DNA of 64,000 nucleotides from JANQRZ01 sp965215165 (lineage in GTDB: Bacteria > Bacteroidota > Rhodothermia > Rhodothermales > JANQRZ01): assembly GCA_965215165.1 (NCBI GenBank), contig CBDCCX010000006.1, positions 248,001-312,000 on the forward strand. Direction: 5' to 3'. The notes under the pieces were generated by a model. The model worked only from the letters and a program-made list of their open reading frames with translations, was not told the origin of the DNA and made no database searches. The translations under genes were made by a program, and so were the position numbers. How positions within the stretch are numbered: position 1 is the first letter of the stretch; each line of letters starts with the position of its first letter. Below are positions 17,446 through 25,379 of this stretch, one piece after another.

Positions 17446-18162
17446 GTGCTCGTGGTCATCGCCGGGACGGTCGTCGTGCTGCTCGTCGGCTGGGTGCCGG
17501 GGCGGGTGCGCGGGGCTCGGCTCGGCGGGTGGATCGTCACCGGCATGGCGCGGGTCGTGTGGGCGGTCTTCGGCGTCCGCGTTCGGTGCGACGGGGCCGC
17601 GCGGATCCGGCGGCACCGCGGGTTCGTCTTCCCCAACCACCGCTCGTATGCCGACATCGTGGTGCTGCTGCACCTCTTCCCGGTGCGGTTCCTGAGCAAC
17701 CATGCCGTCCGGCGGATGCCGTTCGTCGGCTGGCTGGCGCAGGCGATGGGGACAGTCTTCGTCAACCGCGAGAGCCAAGCGTCGCGCGCTGAGGCGCGGC
17801 GCGAGCTAGCCGAGGCGCTCCATGTGCAGCCTCACCCTCCGCTGGTGCTCTTCCCGGAGGGCGGGATCGGGCGGCGCGAGGGGCTGGGGCCGCTGCGGCG
17901 CGGAGCCTTCGAAATCGCCGCGGCGGGACGCATCCCGTATCTCCTCTGCGCGATTCGCTACAGCGACGAGGCGGCGGTCCGCTGGCATACCGGGGAGCCG
18001 ATCAGGCGCGCCGTGTGGCGGCTGGCGCGGCACCGAGGCCGTCTCGACGCCCAGGTCGTCGTGCTCGGCGCGGTCCACCCGCCCCGGAGGACGATACCAA
18101 CGCGCTCGTTCGGCAGGCCGAGACGACGCTGGGCACGACCATCGCCAAAGCGGCGGTTCTGA
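17446..18162 (+). CDS. 1-acyl-glycerol-3-phosphate acyltransferase, probably frameshifted at both ends
   Basis: PlsC-type enzymes acylate lysophosphatidate in phospholipid synthesis. The product has an N-terminal hydrophobic segment, the HX4D block NHRSYADIV, and FPEGGIGR, the acyl-acceptor motif. Two things are odd. Upstream, GTG 17394 opens another frame (VTERWSSVLGSIRLG) that would join this one if the G run near 17436-17439 were one base shorter. Near 18085-18095 the frame turns basic (RPRRRWARPSPKRRF), while the alternate frame reads a more natural TNALVRQAETTLGTTIAKAA to a stop at 18173. Sequencing error or a decaying gene; a MITE-like element abuts its stop. Confidence 0.7.
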   Translation: MLVVIAGTVVVLLVGWVPGRVRGARLGGWIVTGMARVVWAVFGVRVRCDGAARIRRHRGFVFPNHRSYADIVVLLHLFPVRFLSNHAVRRMPFVGWLAQAMGTVFVNRESQASRAEARRELAEALHVQPHPPLVLFPEGGIGRREGLGPLRRGAFEIAAAGRIPYLLCAIRYSDEAAVRWHTGEPIRRAVWRLARHRGRLDAQVVVLGAVHPPRRTIPTRSFGRPRRRWARPSPKRRF

Positions 18163-18323
18163 GAGGCTGTTGAGGATTCACCTTCATGGGCCTCGAGCGG
18201 CTGCACACCGCCCCGTCGCCGTTGCGCTCGTCATCCGATGCCAGGGCATCTGACTCCTCGCGCGCCTAGACGGACTCGGTTCTCGCTCGCTCTCGCCTAC
18301 ACGCTGGAAATCTCAACAGTCTC
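18163..18323. mobile_element. MITE-like element between plsC and a lipoprotein gene
   Basis: A 161-bp non-coding element with imperfect terminal inverted repeats (left AGAGGCTGTTGAGGATT, right complement AGAGACTGTTGAGATTT), flanked by TGA on the left and TTA on the right, a possible TNA target duplication as made by IS5-type elements. Its interior, read on the minus strand, aligns by eye with the 159-bp element at 42017 (AGGCGCGCGA, GCATCGG, GTGCAGCC). There is no transposase. The stop codons of both convergent genes sit at its junctions. Confidence 0.6.
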
Positions 18324-19109
18324 TTAGAGACGCGGCTGCGGGTCGGTGAACCACGTCGAGTCGAGCGCGGCCGGGGCTTGGAGCTCGTCGGTGAGGATCG
18401 CCACGGGCGTGCCGACGACCTCTTTGCGCGTCGAGAGGACGACCGGATGGGCGTTGGAGAGCGTCCGGTAGGCCGTCCACCGCGACGAGCGCGGCACGGT
18501 GTCGCCCTCGAGCACGAAGGTCCACCGCTCGAGCCGTCCTGACGCTCTGTCGGCGAAGAGCCAGTAGCGGTCGCCGGGCGTGAGGCCGACGCGGTCGAAG
18601 TCGAGCCGGATCGCGTCGGTCATGGCGTCGGACGAGTCGGGTTCGAAGGTGCGGGTCACGCCCGGGTCGAAGAGCTTGAAGGGGGCGGCGAGCCAGTAGG
18701 TGTCGTTGATGGTCCGGCTGCGGGCGGTCTCCATGGCCGCGGTCCCGGCCTCGTCGGCGAGCAGGGTGCCGTTGAGGTAGACGCGGCCCTCGCGCGGCCA
18801 GTCGGTGAAGAGGGCGACGTAGGTCGAGTCCTCGCCGCCGGGCCATTCGACGCGGTAGCGGCCGTGCTGCTTGTCCCACACGTGCCGGCCGGCCGTCCGC
18901 CGCACGTCGCCCTGCTCGATCCCGAACGAGAAGCGCAGCGCCGGCAGCGCCTGCCACGCCTCGAACCCGCCGGAGGCGTCGACGACCCGCATCGCCACCG
19001 AGTCGGCCTTCGTGGCGAGCGGAACGGCGGGGGCGGCGGGCTGCACCGCCTCGGGCGTCGGCGGCTCGGCGCAGCCGGCGAGGAGGAGGGCGAGGGCGAG
19101 GACGCGCAT
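18324..19109 (-). CDS. lipoprotein, outer-membrane lipoprotein-sorting-like
   Basis: The 261-aa product begins MRVLALALLLAGCAEPP, a lipoprotein signal with lipobox LLAGC. The mature region (GGFEAWQALPALRFSFGIE, HVWDKQHGRYRVEW, YWLAAPFKLFDPGV, YWLFADRASGRLERW) resembles LolA-like or lipid-binding beta folds of Bacteroidota, but I cannot name the family. The TAA stop lies exactly at the edge of the MITE-like element, so the C terminus could have been altered by that insertion. Confidence 0.6.
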   Translation of the reverse strand: MRVLALALLLAGCAEPPTPEAVQPAAPAVPLATKADSVAMRVVDASGGFEAWQALPALRFSFGIEQGDVRRTAGRHVWDKQHGRYRVEWPGGEDSTYVALFTDWPREGRVYLNGTLLADEAGTAAMETARSRTINDTYWLAAPFKLFDPGVTRTFEPDSSDAMTDAIRLDFDRVGLTPGDRYWLFADRASGRLERWTFVLEGDTVPRSSRWTAYRTLSNAHPVVLSTRKEVVGTPVAILTDELQAPAALDSTWFTDPQPRL

Positions 19110-19182
19110 GGAGAGAATGGAGGAAAACCCAGATAGGTAAGCGAGACCGTTGCGCTGCGCGGCTGACTGCTCGTCGCTCGTC

Positions 19183-19911
19183 TTACTGTTCCATCACCAA
19201 GCCGTCCTGTAAGGTCTCCGGTGGGAGGTCAGAGACGGCGACGTAGATGTCGTCGCGGTCGCGCCAGAGGAGGACATCGTGGCCGTTGGTCTGGCGGAGG
19301 ACGGGTGTGCCGAGGTCGAGATCGTCATAGTCCGCACGGGCGAGCGGGAGGCGGTCCGGGACCTGGCCGAGGAGGGCGTAGTTGTAGGCGAACACGGCCA
19401 CGTCGCGGCCGTCGCCATCGGTGTAGAGAAAGACGGGGACCTCGACGGCCGGGGCCGCGCGCGCGATGGCGACGCCGCGCAGCGTGACCGTCGCGAACCG
19501 GGGCACCCCGACGCGCCAGCCGAACTCGTCGCGCACGAACTGCCGGGCCTCCGCCGGGAGGTCCGTGTCGAGGGCGGGGCGGAGGGCGGCGGCGGCCGCC
19601 ACCGACCGGGCGAGCGCGTCCGGCGGGGGGGGCACCGGGGCTGGGCGCGAGAGCACGTAGCCGATGAGCCCGGCCGCTGCGATCAGCAGCACCGCGAGCA
19701 GCACCCGTTGCAGCCGCGACCGCGTCGGGATCTCTGCGCTCAGCGGCTCCGCCGCCGGCTGTGGTGACGGCTGTGGCGGCGAGGCCGGACGATAGACCTC
19801 GGGCGTGGACGCCGACGGCTCCGGCTCGCGCGCCTCGTCGTCGGACGGCTCGGGAGCGTCGTCGTCGGACGGCTCGGGAGCGTCGGCGGTGGCGAAGGCG
19901 AGAGGGAGCAT
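19183..19911 (-). CDS. single-pass membrane protein with acidic N-terminal repeats
   Basis: The 242-aa product has tandem APEPSDD repeats at residues about 10-30, a Pro-rich stretch, one TM helix (VLLAVLLIAAAGLIGYVLS, about 77-95) and a C-terminal domain (RQFVRDEFGWRVGVPRF, AVFAYNYALLG, DVLLWRDRDDIYVAVSDLP). That domain resembles the outer domain of some anti-sigma factors, but no sigma gene is adjacent and the call is tentative. It lies 56 nt downstream of the SAM hydroxide adenosyltransferase gene, same strand. Confidence 0.45.
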   Translation of the reverse strand: MLPLAFATADAPEPSDDDAPEPSDDEAREPEPSASTPEVYRPASPPQPSPQPAAEPLSAEIPTRSRLQRVLLAVLLIAAAGLIGYVLSRPAPVPPPPDALARSVAAAAALRPALDTDLPAEARQFVRDEFGWRVGVPRFATVTLRGVAIARAAPAVEVPVFLYTDGDGRDVAVFAYNYALLGQVPDRLPLARADYDDLDLGTPVLRQTNGHDVLLWRDRDDIYVAVSDLPPETLQDGLVMEQ

Positions 19912-19967
19912 GGGAGCGGGAGGCGAGCGCGCGGCAAAATAGCACGCCCAGACCCATTGATCTAGGT

Positions 19968-20765
19968 CTAATCCAGGTCGCCGAAGACGACGTTAACGGC
20001 GCTGCCCTTGTCGATGCTCAGCAGGGCCGCCGCGTCGCCGTCCCGGACGGCCACCTCGAGCCGGCCCGTCGAGCCGACGAGCACAACCGGTTCGCCGACC
20101 TCGACCTCGGCGTAGGTCGCGTGCAGACCCCCGAGGATGGCCGAGCCGACGTAGCACTTGAGCGGCCGCCCGGCGCGGTGCGCCACCAGCAGCGAGGCCG
20201 GGATGTTGGTGATCGCATTCCCGAAGCGGTCGATGTGGGCGACCCAGCCCTGCAAGCCCTCGGCGTCGGCGCGGGGCTGGACCCAGTGGAGGCGCTGCAG
20301 GCCGTCCGTTCGAGCGCCGACCTCGTCGAGCGGGCGTCCCGCGGCGAGGTGAGCGGCGACGGGAGCGAAGATGTCGCGCCCGTGGAAGGTCCGGCTCGGC
20401 TCGGGCGTCCGCCAGAACTCCGGCCGGTCGAGCACGACGACGGCCTCGGGCTCGCCGCCGTCGAGCAGCAGCGAGAACAGGCCGTTGTCCGGCCCGACGA
20501 CGACCTGCCCGCCCACCGCGGCGGCAATCGGCCGGCGCGCCGTGCCCACGCCGGGGTCCACGACGGCGAGGTGGACCGTGCCCGGCGGAAAGTGCGGGGC
20601 CGCCTCGCGCAGCACGAAGGCCGCCCCCATCACGTCCTGCGCCCCGATCCCGTGCGAGACATCGACCGTGCGGATCGTCGGGTCGACCGAGAGGATCACG
20701 CCTTTCATCGCTGCCACGTAGGCATCGTCGAGGCCGAAGTCGGTGGTGAGCGTGAGGAGGGGCAC
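19968..20765 (-). CDS. SAM hydroxide adenosyltransferase (DUF62 family)
   Basis: Enzymes of this fluorinase-related family convert S-adenosylmethionine and hydroxide to adenosine and methionine. The 265-aa product starts VPLLTLTTDFGLDDAYVAAMKG, followed by SHGIGAQDVMGAAFVL, VVDPGVGT, VVGPDNGLFS, FHGRDIFAPVAAHLA and HIDRFGNAITNI, which are the family's motifs. GTG 20765 is the only sensible start; there is no ATG near the conserved N terminus. The biological role of this reaction is uncertain. Confidence 0.88.
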   Translation of the reverse strand: MPLLTLTTDFGLDDAYVAAMKGVILSVDPTIRTVDVSHGIGAQDVMGAAFVLREAAPHFPPGTVHLAVVDPGVGTARRPIAAAVGGQVVVGPDNGLFSLLLDGGEPEAVVVLDRPEFWRTPEPSRTFHGRDIFAPVAAHLAAGRPLDEVGARTDGLQRLHWVQPRADAEGLQGWVAHIDRFGNAITNIPASLLVAHRAGRPLKCYVGSAILGGLHATYAEVEVGEPVVLVGSTGRLEVAVRDGDAAALLSIDKGSAVNVVFGDLD

Positions 20766-20900
20766 GAGGGGGGGGGCGAATCGAGGGGGTCCGAAGGTGG
20801 AAAGCGAGGGAGAGAAGATACCGAGGCCGTCTCCCCGTCTCACCGTCCGCAGTCTCCCGAATCGCCCTATCTTCCGACTCTTTCCACCGGCCTTCCCCCT

Positions 20901-21512
20901 ATGCCCGACGAGCGTCCCCCCTCCGCCGCCTCGACGCCTCGCGTCGGCGACGAGTCCTTGAGCGAGCGCCACCAGCAGGCGCTTCAGCAGTTCATCCTGC
21001 TGTGGGGCGAGATGGCTACGTACTGGGGCATCAACCGGACGATGGCCCAGATCCACGCCCTGCTCTACGCCTCCGAGCAGCCGCTCGACACCGACGAGAT
21101 CATGGAGCGCCTCCAGATCAGCCGGGGCAACGCCAACATGAACCTCCGCTCGCTCGTCGACTGGGACCTCGTCCGCAAGACCCACCAGCTCGGCAGCCGC
21201 AAGGACTTCTACGCCGCCGAGAAGGACATCTGGAAGATCACGACCACCATCATCCAGGAGCGCCAGCGCCGCGAGATCCGGCCCGTCGAGGAGGCCCTCG
21301 TGGCGTGCATCGCCGACATGAAGACCGAGGAGGCGCTCTCCGACACCGAGGCGCGCTTCCTCGGGCGGATGGAGAGTATGCAGGAGTTCATGCAGGTGTT
21401 CGACGAGTTCACCGAGGCCCTGCTGCCGTTCCTCCACGAGCGCAACGCGCGCAAGGTGCAGAAGCTCACCGGCTTCGCCCACCGACTCGGCCAGAAGAAA
21501 ACGAACGACTGA
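20901..21512 (+). CDS. GbsR/MarR-type transcriptional regulator
   Basis: The 203-aa product fits the GbsR family of winged-helix regulators: FILLWGEMATYWGINRTMAQIHALLYASEQPLDTDEI, followed by the recognition helix ISRGNANMNLRSLVDWDLV and the wing KTHQLGSRKDFY. The C-terminal helical region (about 110-200) is a probable dimer or effector domain. In other bacteria GbsR controls choline and glycine-betaine genes; no such genes are seen here. A TATCTTC word at 20868-20874 may be its -10 element. ATG 20901. Confidence 0.85.
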   Translation: MPDERPPSAASTPRVGDESLSERHQQALQQFILLWGEMATYWGINRTMAQIHALLYASEQPLDTDEIMERLQISRGNANMNLRSLVDWDLVRKTHQLGSRKDFYAAEKDIWKITTTIIQERQRREIRPVEEALVACIADMKTEEALSDTEARFLGRMESMQEFMQVFDEFTEALLPFLHERNARKVQKLTGFAHRLGQKKTND

Positions 21513-21570
21513 CGAAGGGGGAAGCAGGGGAGACCCGAGCGCTTCTCGCCCAACCGACGAACCGAGCCGC

Positions 21571-21957
21571 ATGGCGACGACCAAGACCACCGGCGACTTC
21601 GGCGAACGCCTCGCCGCCGACTTTCTCGAGGCCAAGGGCTACCGCATCCTCGAGCGCAGCTACCGCTTCAACCGCGAGGAGGTGGACCTCGTCTGCTTCC
21701 AGCCCTACGCCGACTACACGCAGGGCGGCGAGCTGGTTTTCGTCGAGGTCAAGGCGCGGCGCGGGCTGGGCTTCGGGCGGCCCGAGGAGGCCGTGACGCC
21801 GGCCAAGCAGCAGGCCATCATGCGCGTCGCCGAAGCCTACCTCCACGAGACCAAGCTCGAAGGGGCGCTCGCCCGGTTCGACGTCGTGGCCGTGCTCCTC
21901 GGCTCCGGCGAGCCGCAGATTGAGCACTTCGAGAACGCCTTCGGGATGTTCGGATAG
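21571..21957 (+). CDS. YraN family protein (UPF0102), PD-(D/E)XK fold
   Basis: The 128-aa product matches UPF0102: GDFGERLAADFLEAKGYRILERSYRFNREEVDLV, then ELVFVEVKARRGLGFGRPEEAV, where D, E and K (EVDLV, FVEVKAR) form a nuclease-like PD-(D/E)XK core. The family is widespread but its substrate is unclear; it is often next to RNase HII. It lies 58 nt after the regulator gene. Confidence 0.88.
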   Translation: MATTKTTGDFGERLAADFLEAKGYRILERSYRFNREEVDLVCFQPYADYTQGGELVFVEVKARRGLGFGRPEEAVTPAKQQAIMRVAEAYLHETKLEGALARFDVVAVLLGSGEPQIEHFENAFGMFG

Positions 21958-22044
21958 GAAGTTTGTAGCTCCTCGTTTCTGGTTCCTCGTTTAGCGAGTA
22001 TGATCGAGCACGGCAAACTAGAAACGAGAGACAAAGAACCAGGA
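21958..22044. repeat. intergenic paired-arm micro-repeat, CGTTTCTGG class
   Basis: Left arm CTCCTCGTTTCTGGTTCC and TCGTTTAGCGAG; right arm CAAACTAGAAACGAGAG and AAAGAACCAGGA. It fills the gap from the yraN stop to ATG 22045. The arms are imperfect inverted copies. Confidence 0.6.
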
Positions 22045-22998
22045 ATGCGTGCCCCGGCGCTGCTCGTCCACGGCGGCGCGTGGGACATCCCGCACGACGA
22101 GACGGCGGCGCACGTCGAAGGCCTGACCGACGCCCTGGCGCGCGGGCGCAGCCTCCTCGACGCCGGAGCCTCGGCGCTCGAAACCGTCGCCGAAACGGTG
22201 GCCGTGCTGGAGGCGCACCCCGCCTTCGACGCCGGGCGCGGGGCCGTGCTCGACCGCTCGGGCCAAGCACAGCTCGACGCCGGGCTGATGTGCGGCGCGA
22301 CGCTCCGGTGGGGCGCGGTCGCCCACGTCCGCCGGGTCGGGCACCCGGTCCGCGTCGCCCGCCGGCTGCTCGAAGACGACGGGCAGGCGCGGCTCTTGGT
22401 CGGGGCCGGAGCCGAGGCCTTTGCCGAAGAAGCTGGCTTCGACCTGGTCGAGAACGAGACGCTCATCGTCGCGCGCGAGCGAACCCGGTTCGACCGGCTC
22501 CGCGCGGCGGAGCGCTTCCACACGAGCCGCGCCTTTTCGGGCGAGACCGGAGAGGTCCCCAAGGCCCCGCGCGGCACGGTCGGCTGCGTCGCGCTCGACG
22601 ATGAGGGCCGTCTCGCCGCAGCCACCTCGACCGGCGGCGCGCCCTACGTCCGGCCGGGCCGCGTCGGCGACTCTCCGCTCGTCGGCTGCGGGTACTACGC
22701 CGACGCCGAGGCCGCCGCGAGCGCCACGGGTTGGGGCGAGGCCATCGCCGCCGTGCTCCTCTGCGGTCGGGCCGTCGATGCCGTAGCCGCCGGGGCCTCG
22801 CCCGACGCGGCCGCCGTCGCGGGGCTGGAGCGGATGCGGCAGCGCGTGCAGGGGCCGGGCGAGCGCGGCGCGGCCGGTCCGGCTACGGGCGGCCTGATCG
22901 TCCTCGACCGGCACGGGCGCGGCGGCTGGGCCTTCACCACGCCGAGGATGGCGCGCGGCGGCTGGCGCTCCGGCGGCGACCCATGGACGCTGCTCTGA
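22045..22998 (+). CDS. isoaspartyl peptidase/L-asparaginase (Ntn hydrolase)
   Basis: The 317-aa product is a type-2 asparaginase that self-cleaves to expose a nucleophilic threonine. Seen are HGGAWD near the N terminus and GTVGCVALD with Thr178 as the expected nucleophile, followed by ATSTGG, which in the family contributes to the active site. Such enzymes remove isoaspartyl dipeptides or asparagine. I chose ATG 22045 over ATG 22000 because the latter is inside the repeat. No signal peptide, so cytoplasmic. Confidence 0.9.
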   Translation: MRAPALLVHGGAWDIPHDETAAHVEGLTDALARGRSLLDAGASALETVAETVAVLEAHPAFDAGRGAVLDRSGQAQLDAGLMCGATLRWGAVAHVRRVGHPVRVARRLLEDDGQARLLVGAGAEAFAEEAGFDLVENETLIVARERTRFDRLRAAERFHTSRAFSGETGEVPKAPRGTVGCVALDDEGRLAAATSTGGAPYVRPGRVGDSPLVGCGYYADAEAAASATGWGEAIAAVLLCGRAVDAVAAGASPDAAAVAGLERMRQRVQGPGERGAAGPATGGLIVLDRHGRGGWAFTTPRMARGGWRSGGDPWTLL

Positions 22999-23024
22999 GC
23001 GACCTCGGGAAGCGCGCCGGTCCA

Positions 23025-23960
23025 CTATCCGCCCACACGTTGGTAGGCCATGGTGATGAAAGGCTTGGCCGCCTCCAAACTGTCCTCGTCGGCTACGGAG
23101 ATCTCGAAGTCCCCCGTCCCGTAATGCCCGATGTTTGAAACGTCGCGCGCATTCTCTGGCAGGCTCGGAAGCTCAGCCGGGTCGAGCTTGAGGTACAGCA
23201 GAAGGCGGCGGCGCTGCACCTCGACGCACGCGATGTTCTGGGAAATCTTGTACGCGATGTACTGCTTCTTCGGCACCTCCTCGAACGCCGCGTCGAGGTC
23301 CATAATGTAGTCCTGCACCGAGCGCGCGAGGCGCTGGACGTGCTCTGGCTTGCCTTCGAGGTGTTCGTCGAAGGAGTAGGTCGCCGTGGCACGAGCGAGG
23401 GCGGCTTTCTTTCCGGCGGCGACCATCACCGGGTTCTTGCCGTCGCTGCTGAGCGTCGGGCTGGCCGTCACCGTCTGTTGGAAGACCTCCTCCAGATACA
23501 ACGTGTCATTCTCGAAGAGACGGTATCGCCACAGCTCGATGTTGGCTCCCATCACCTGCACGGCGTGGAGGTCGTACTTCTTGAAGTTCGGCGCGATGCA
23601 GATCACGCGGACGTCGGACCAGTCTACCTCCGTGTCAGATCCAAGCGACTGCCGGGCGGCGATCTCGAAATCTCCCCGGTGGTCCCCAATCCAGTAGAGA
23701 TAGAACAGACTCTGGTTGATAAGCTCGGAGGACTCGACCTTCTTGTACTCGATAATGACGGGGTTGCCGTCTTCGGAGAGTGCAAGCGTGTCGATTCGTC
23801 CAGCGTGGACGGCCCCAGTCGAGAACTCCGACGCGATGAAACGGCAGTTGAAGGTCGGCTCCAGGTTCGCCTCGACCAGCGCCTGGAGCTCCTTTTCCCG
23901 CCCGAAGTTGTCCTGCCTGACGGGCTGAAGAGACGCGTCTTCAATCTTGAAGAGAGGCAT
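23025..23960 (-). CDS. DUF5655 domain protein with PD-(D/E)XK-like N terminus
   Basis: The 311-aa product begins MPLFKIEDASLQPVRQDNF, then EKELQALVEANLE, FIASEFSTG, GRIDTLALSEDGNPVIIEYKK. The D...EYK spacing looks like a PD-(D/E)XK nuclease core (D about 57, E/K about 70-72). The C terminus (FDEHLEGKPEHVQRLARSVQDYIMDL, FEISVADEDSLEAAKPFI) is the DUF5655 domain. Such proteins are patchily distributed and sometimes sit near defence genes, but no cluster is visible here. The function is unknown. Confidence 0.7.
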   Translation of the reverse strand: MPLFKIEDASLQPVRQDNFGREKELQALVEANLEPTFNCRFIASEFSTGAVHAGRIDTLALSEDGNPVIIEYKKVESSELINQSLFYLYWIGDHRGDFEIAARQSLGSDTEVDWSDVRVICIAPNFKKYDLHAVQVMGANIELWRYRLFENDTLYLEEVFQQTVTASPTLSSDGKNPVMVAAGKKAALARATATYSFDEHLEGKPEHVQRLARSVQDYIMDLDAAFEEVPKKQYIAYKISQNIACVEVQRRRLLLYLKLDPAELPSLPENARDVSNIGHYGTGDFEISVADEDSLEAAKPFITMAYQRVGG

Positions 23961-24018
23961 ACCGATCTGGCGAGTCGAACGGTCGGTGCGGGGCCACTGG
24001 TCGTCTACCGGTGGTCGG

Positions 24019-25113
24019 CTAGAGGTACTCGTCTTGCCCGTGCGAGCCGAGGTAGTCGACGACGTTCTTGACCTGCTGCGTGGCGTCCATGCTGCACACC
24101 AGCACGGCGTCGCCCGAGTCGACCACGGCGAGGTCGTGGACCCCGACCAGCACGATCAGCCGGTCTTTACCCCGGACGTAGGAGCGGCTCGTGTTGTGGA
24201 CGATCACGTTGCCCTCGGTGGCGTTGCCCGCCTCGTCCTTGTCGAGCACCGCGTAGACGGCGCGCCAGTCGCCGACGTCGCTCCAGCCGAACGAGCCGGG
24301 GACAACCCAGGTGTTCTCGTCCGGCGCGGCCGGCTCCATCACGCCGTAGTCGATCGAGATGCTCGGGGTCGTCTGGAAGGCGGTCTCCACCGCGCGCTGA
24401 AGGGCCTTCTCGTCGCCCTGGCGGACGGCGGCCTCGACCGGGGCGAAGGCGTCGTAGACCTCGGGGAGGTAGCGCTTCATCTGGTCGAGGACCGAGTCGG
24501 CGCGCCAGACGAAGATGCCGCTGTTCCAGAGGAAGTCGCCCGAGTCGAGGAAGCGCTCGGCCGTCGCCAAGTCGGGCTTCTCGGCGCAGGTGCGGACGAC
24601 GTAGGCGGTCGGCGCGTCGGCCTTGCCCTGGGAGGCGTCGTACTGGAGGTAGCCGTAGCCGGTCTCGGGGTACGTCGGCTCCACGCCGATCGTGATGAGC
24701 GCGCCGGCGTCCTCCGCCTTCTCGACGCTCGCTTCGAGGACGGTGTGGAAGGCCTTGACGTTGTGGATCGCGTGGTCGGCCGAGAGGACGATCATCACCG
24801 CGTCCGGGTCCTTCGCCCGGAGCGTGGCGGCGGCGAAGGCGATGGCCGGGCCGGTGTTGCGGGCCTGCGGCTCGGCGAGCACGTTCTCGGCGGGCACCGC
24901 CGGCAGGTGCGCGCGCGTCTGCTCGACGGACCGCTGGTTGGTGACGACGTAGACCCGCTCGGCCGGGACGAGGGGCTGGAGCCGGGCGAACGTGTTCTGG
25001 ATCAGCGAGGCGTCGTTGAAGATGTCGAGGAACTGCTTGGGCGTGTGCTTGCGGCTGCGCGGCCAGAGCCGGCTGCCGACGCCGCCGGCCATAATCACTG
25101 CGTAGAGTGCCAT
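24019..25113 (-). CDS. manC: mannose-1-phosphate guanylyltransferase
   Basis: This enzyme makes GDP-mannose from mannose-1-phosphate and GTP. The 364-aa product has the nucleotidyltransferase signature MAGGVGSRLWPRSRKHTPKQF, NTGPAIAFAAATL, VLSADHAI, and FLWNSGIFVWRADS, and ends with a left-handed beta-helix-like segment. It lacks a C-terminal isomerase domain, so it is the monofunctional type. It is transcribed away from the ugd-rfb genes, probably from the shared 266-bp region at 25114. Confidence 0.93.
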   Translation of the reverse strand: MALYAVIMAGGVGSRLWPRSRKHTPKQFLDIFNDASLIQNTFARLQPLVPAERVYVVTNQRSVEQTRAHLPAVPAENVLAEPQARNTGPAIAFAAATLRAKDPDAVMIVLSADHAIHNVKAFHTVLEASVEKAEDAGALITIGVEPTYPETGYGYLQYDASQGKADAPTAYVVRTCAEKPDLATAERFLDSGDFLWNSGIFVWRADSVLDQMKRYLPEVYDAFAPVEAAVRQGDEKALQRAVETAFQTTPSISIDYGVMEPAAPDENTWVVPGSFGWSDVGDWRAVYAVLDKDEAGNATEGNVIVHNTSRSYVRGKDRLIVLVGVHDLAVVDSGDAVLVCSMDATQQVKNVVDYLGSHGQDEYL

Positions 25114-25379
25114 GCCTGGGGAGAATTAAGACGAGGAAGAAGGGGGCCGACAAGATAAGGGAGACGTGGCGGCGAGGCGGACCGAAGCGGGTGCCGGCCC
25201 TCCGGGCAGCGGGCCTCCGACGGCTCCTCTCGCCGCCCCGGTTCTCCGCCTGATCTTCCCTTTTCCCGCCTTCGGGCGAAGGGTACCTTGGAGGCGTCTT
25301 TCGCTTTTTAACCACCTGGCAGCAGGCCCGGCCGCACCCCGGCCGCCGCGCTGCGGCCACCCCGACTACACCCCTAGCT
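25114..25379. promoter_or_regulatory. divergent manC / ugd intergenic region
   Basis: This region separates the manC and ugd starts. TACCTTG at 25284-25290 may be the -10 of ugd. No repeat arm or hairpin stands out except GC-rich runs, and I see no gene in it. Confidence 0.35.
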
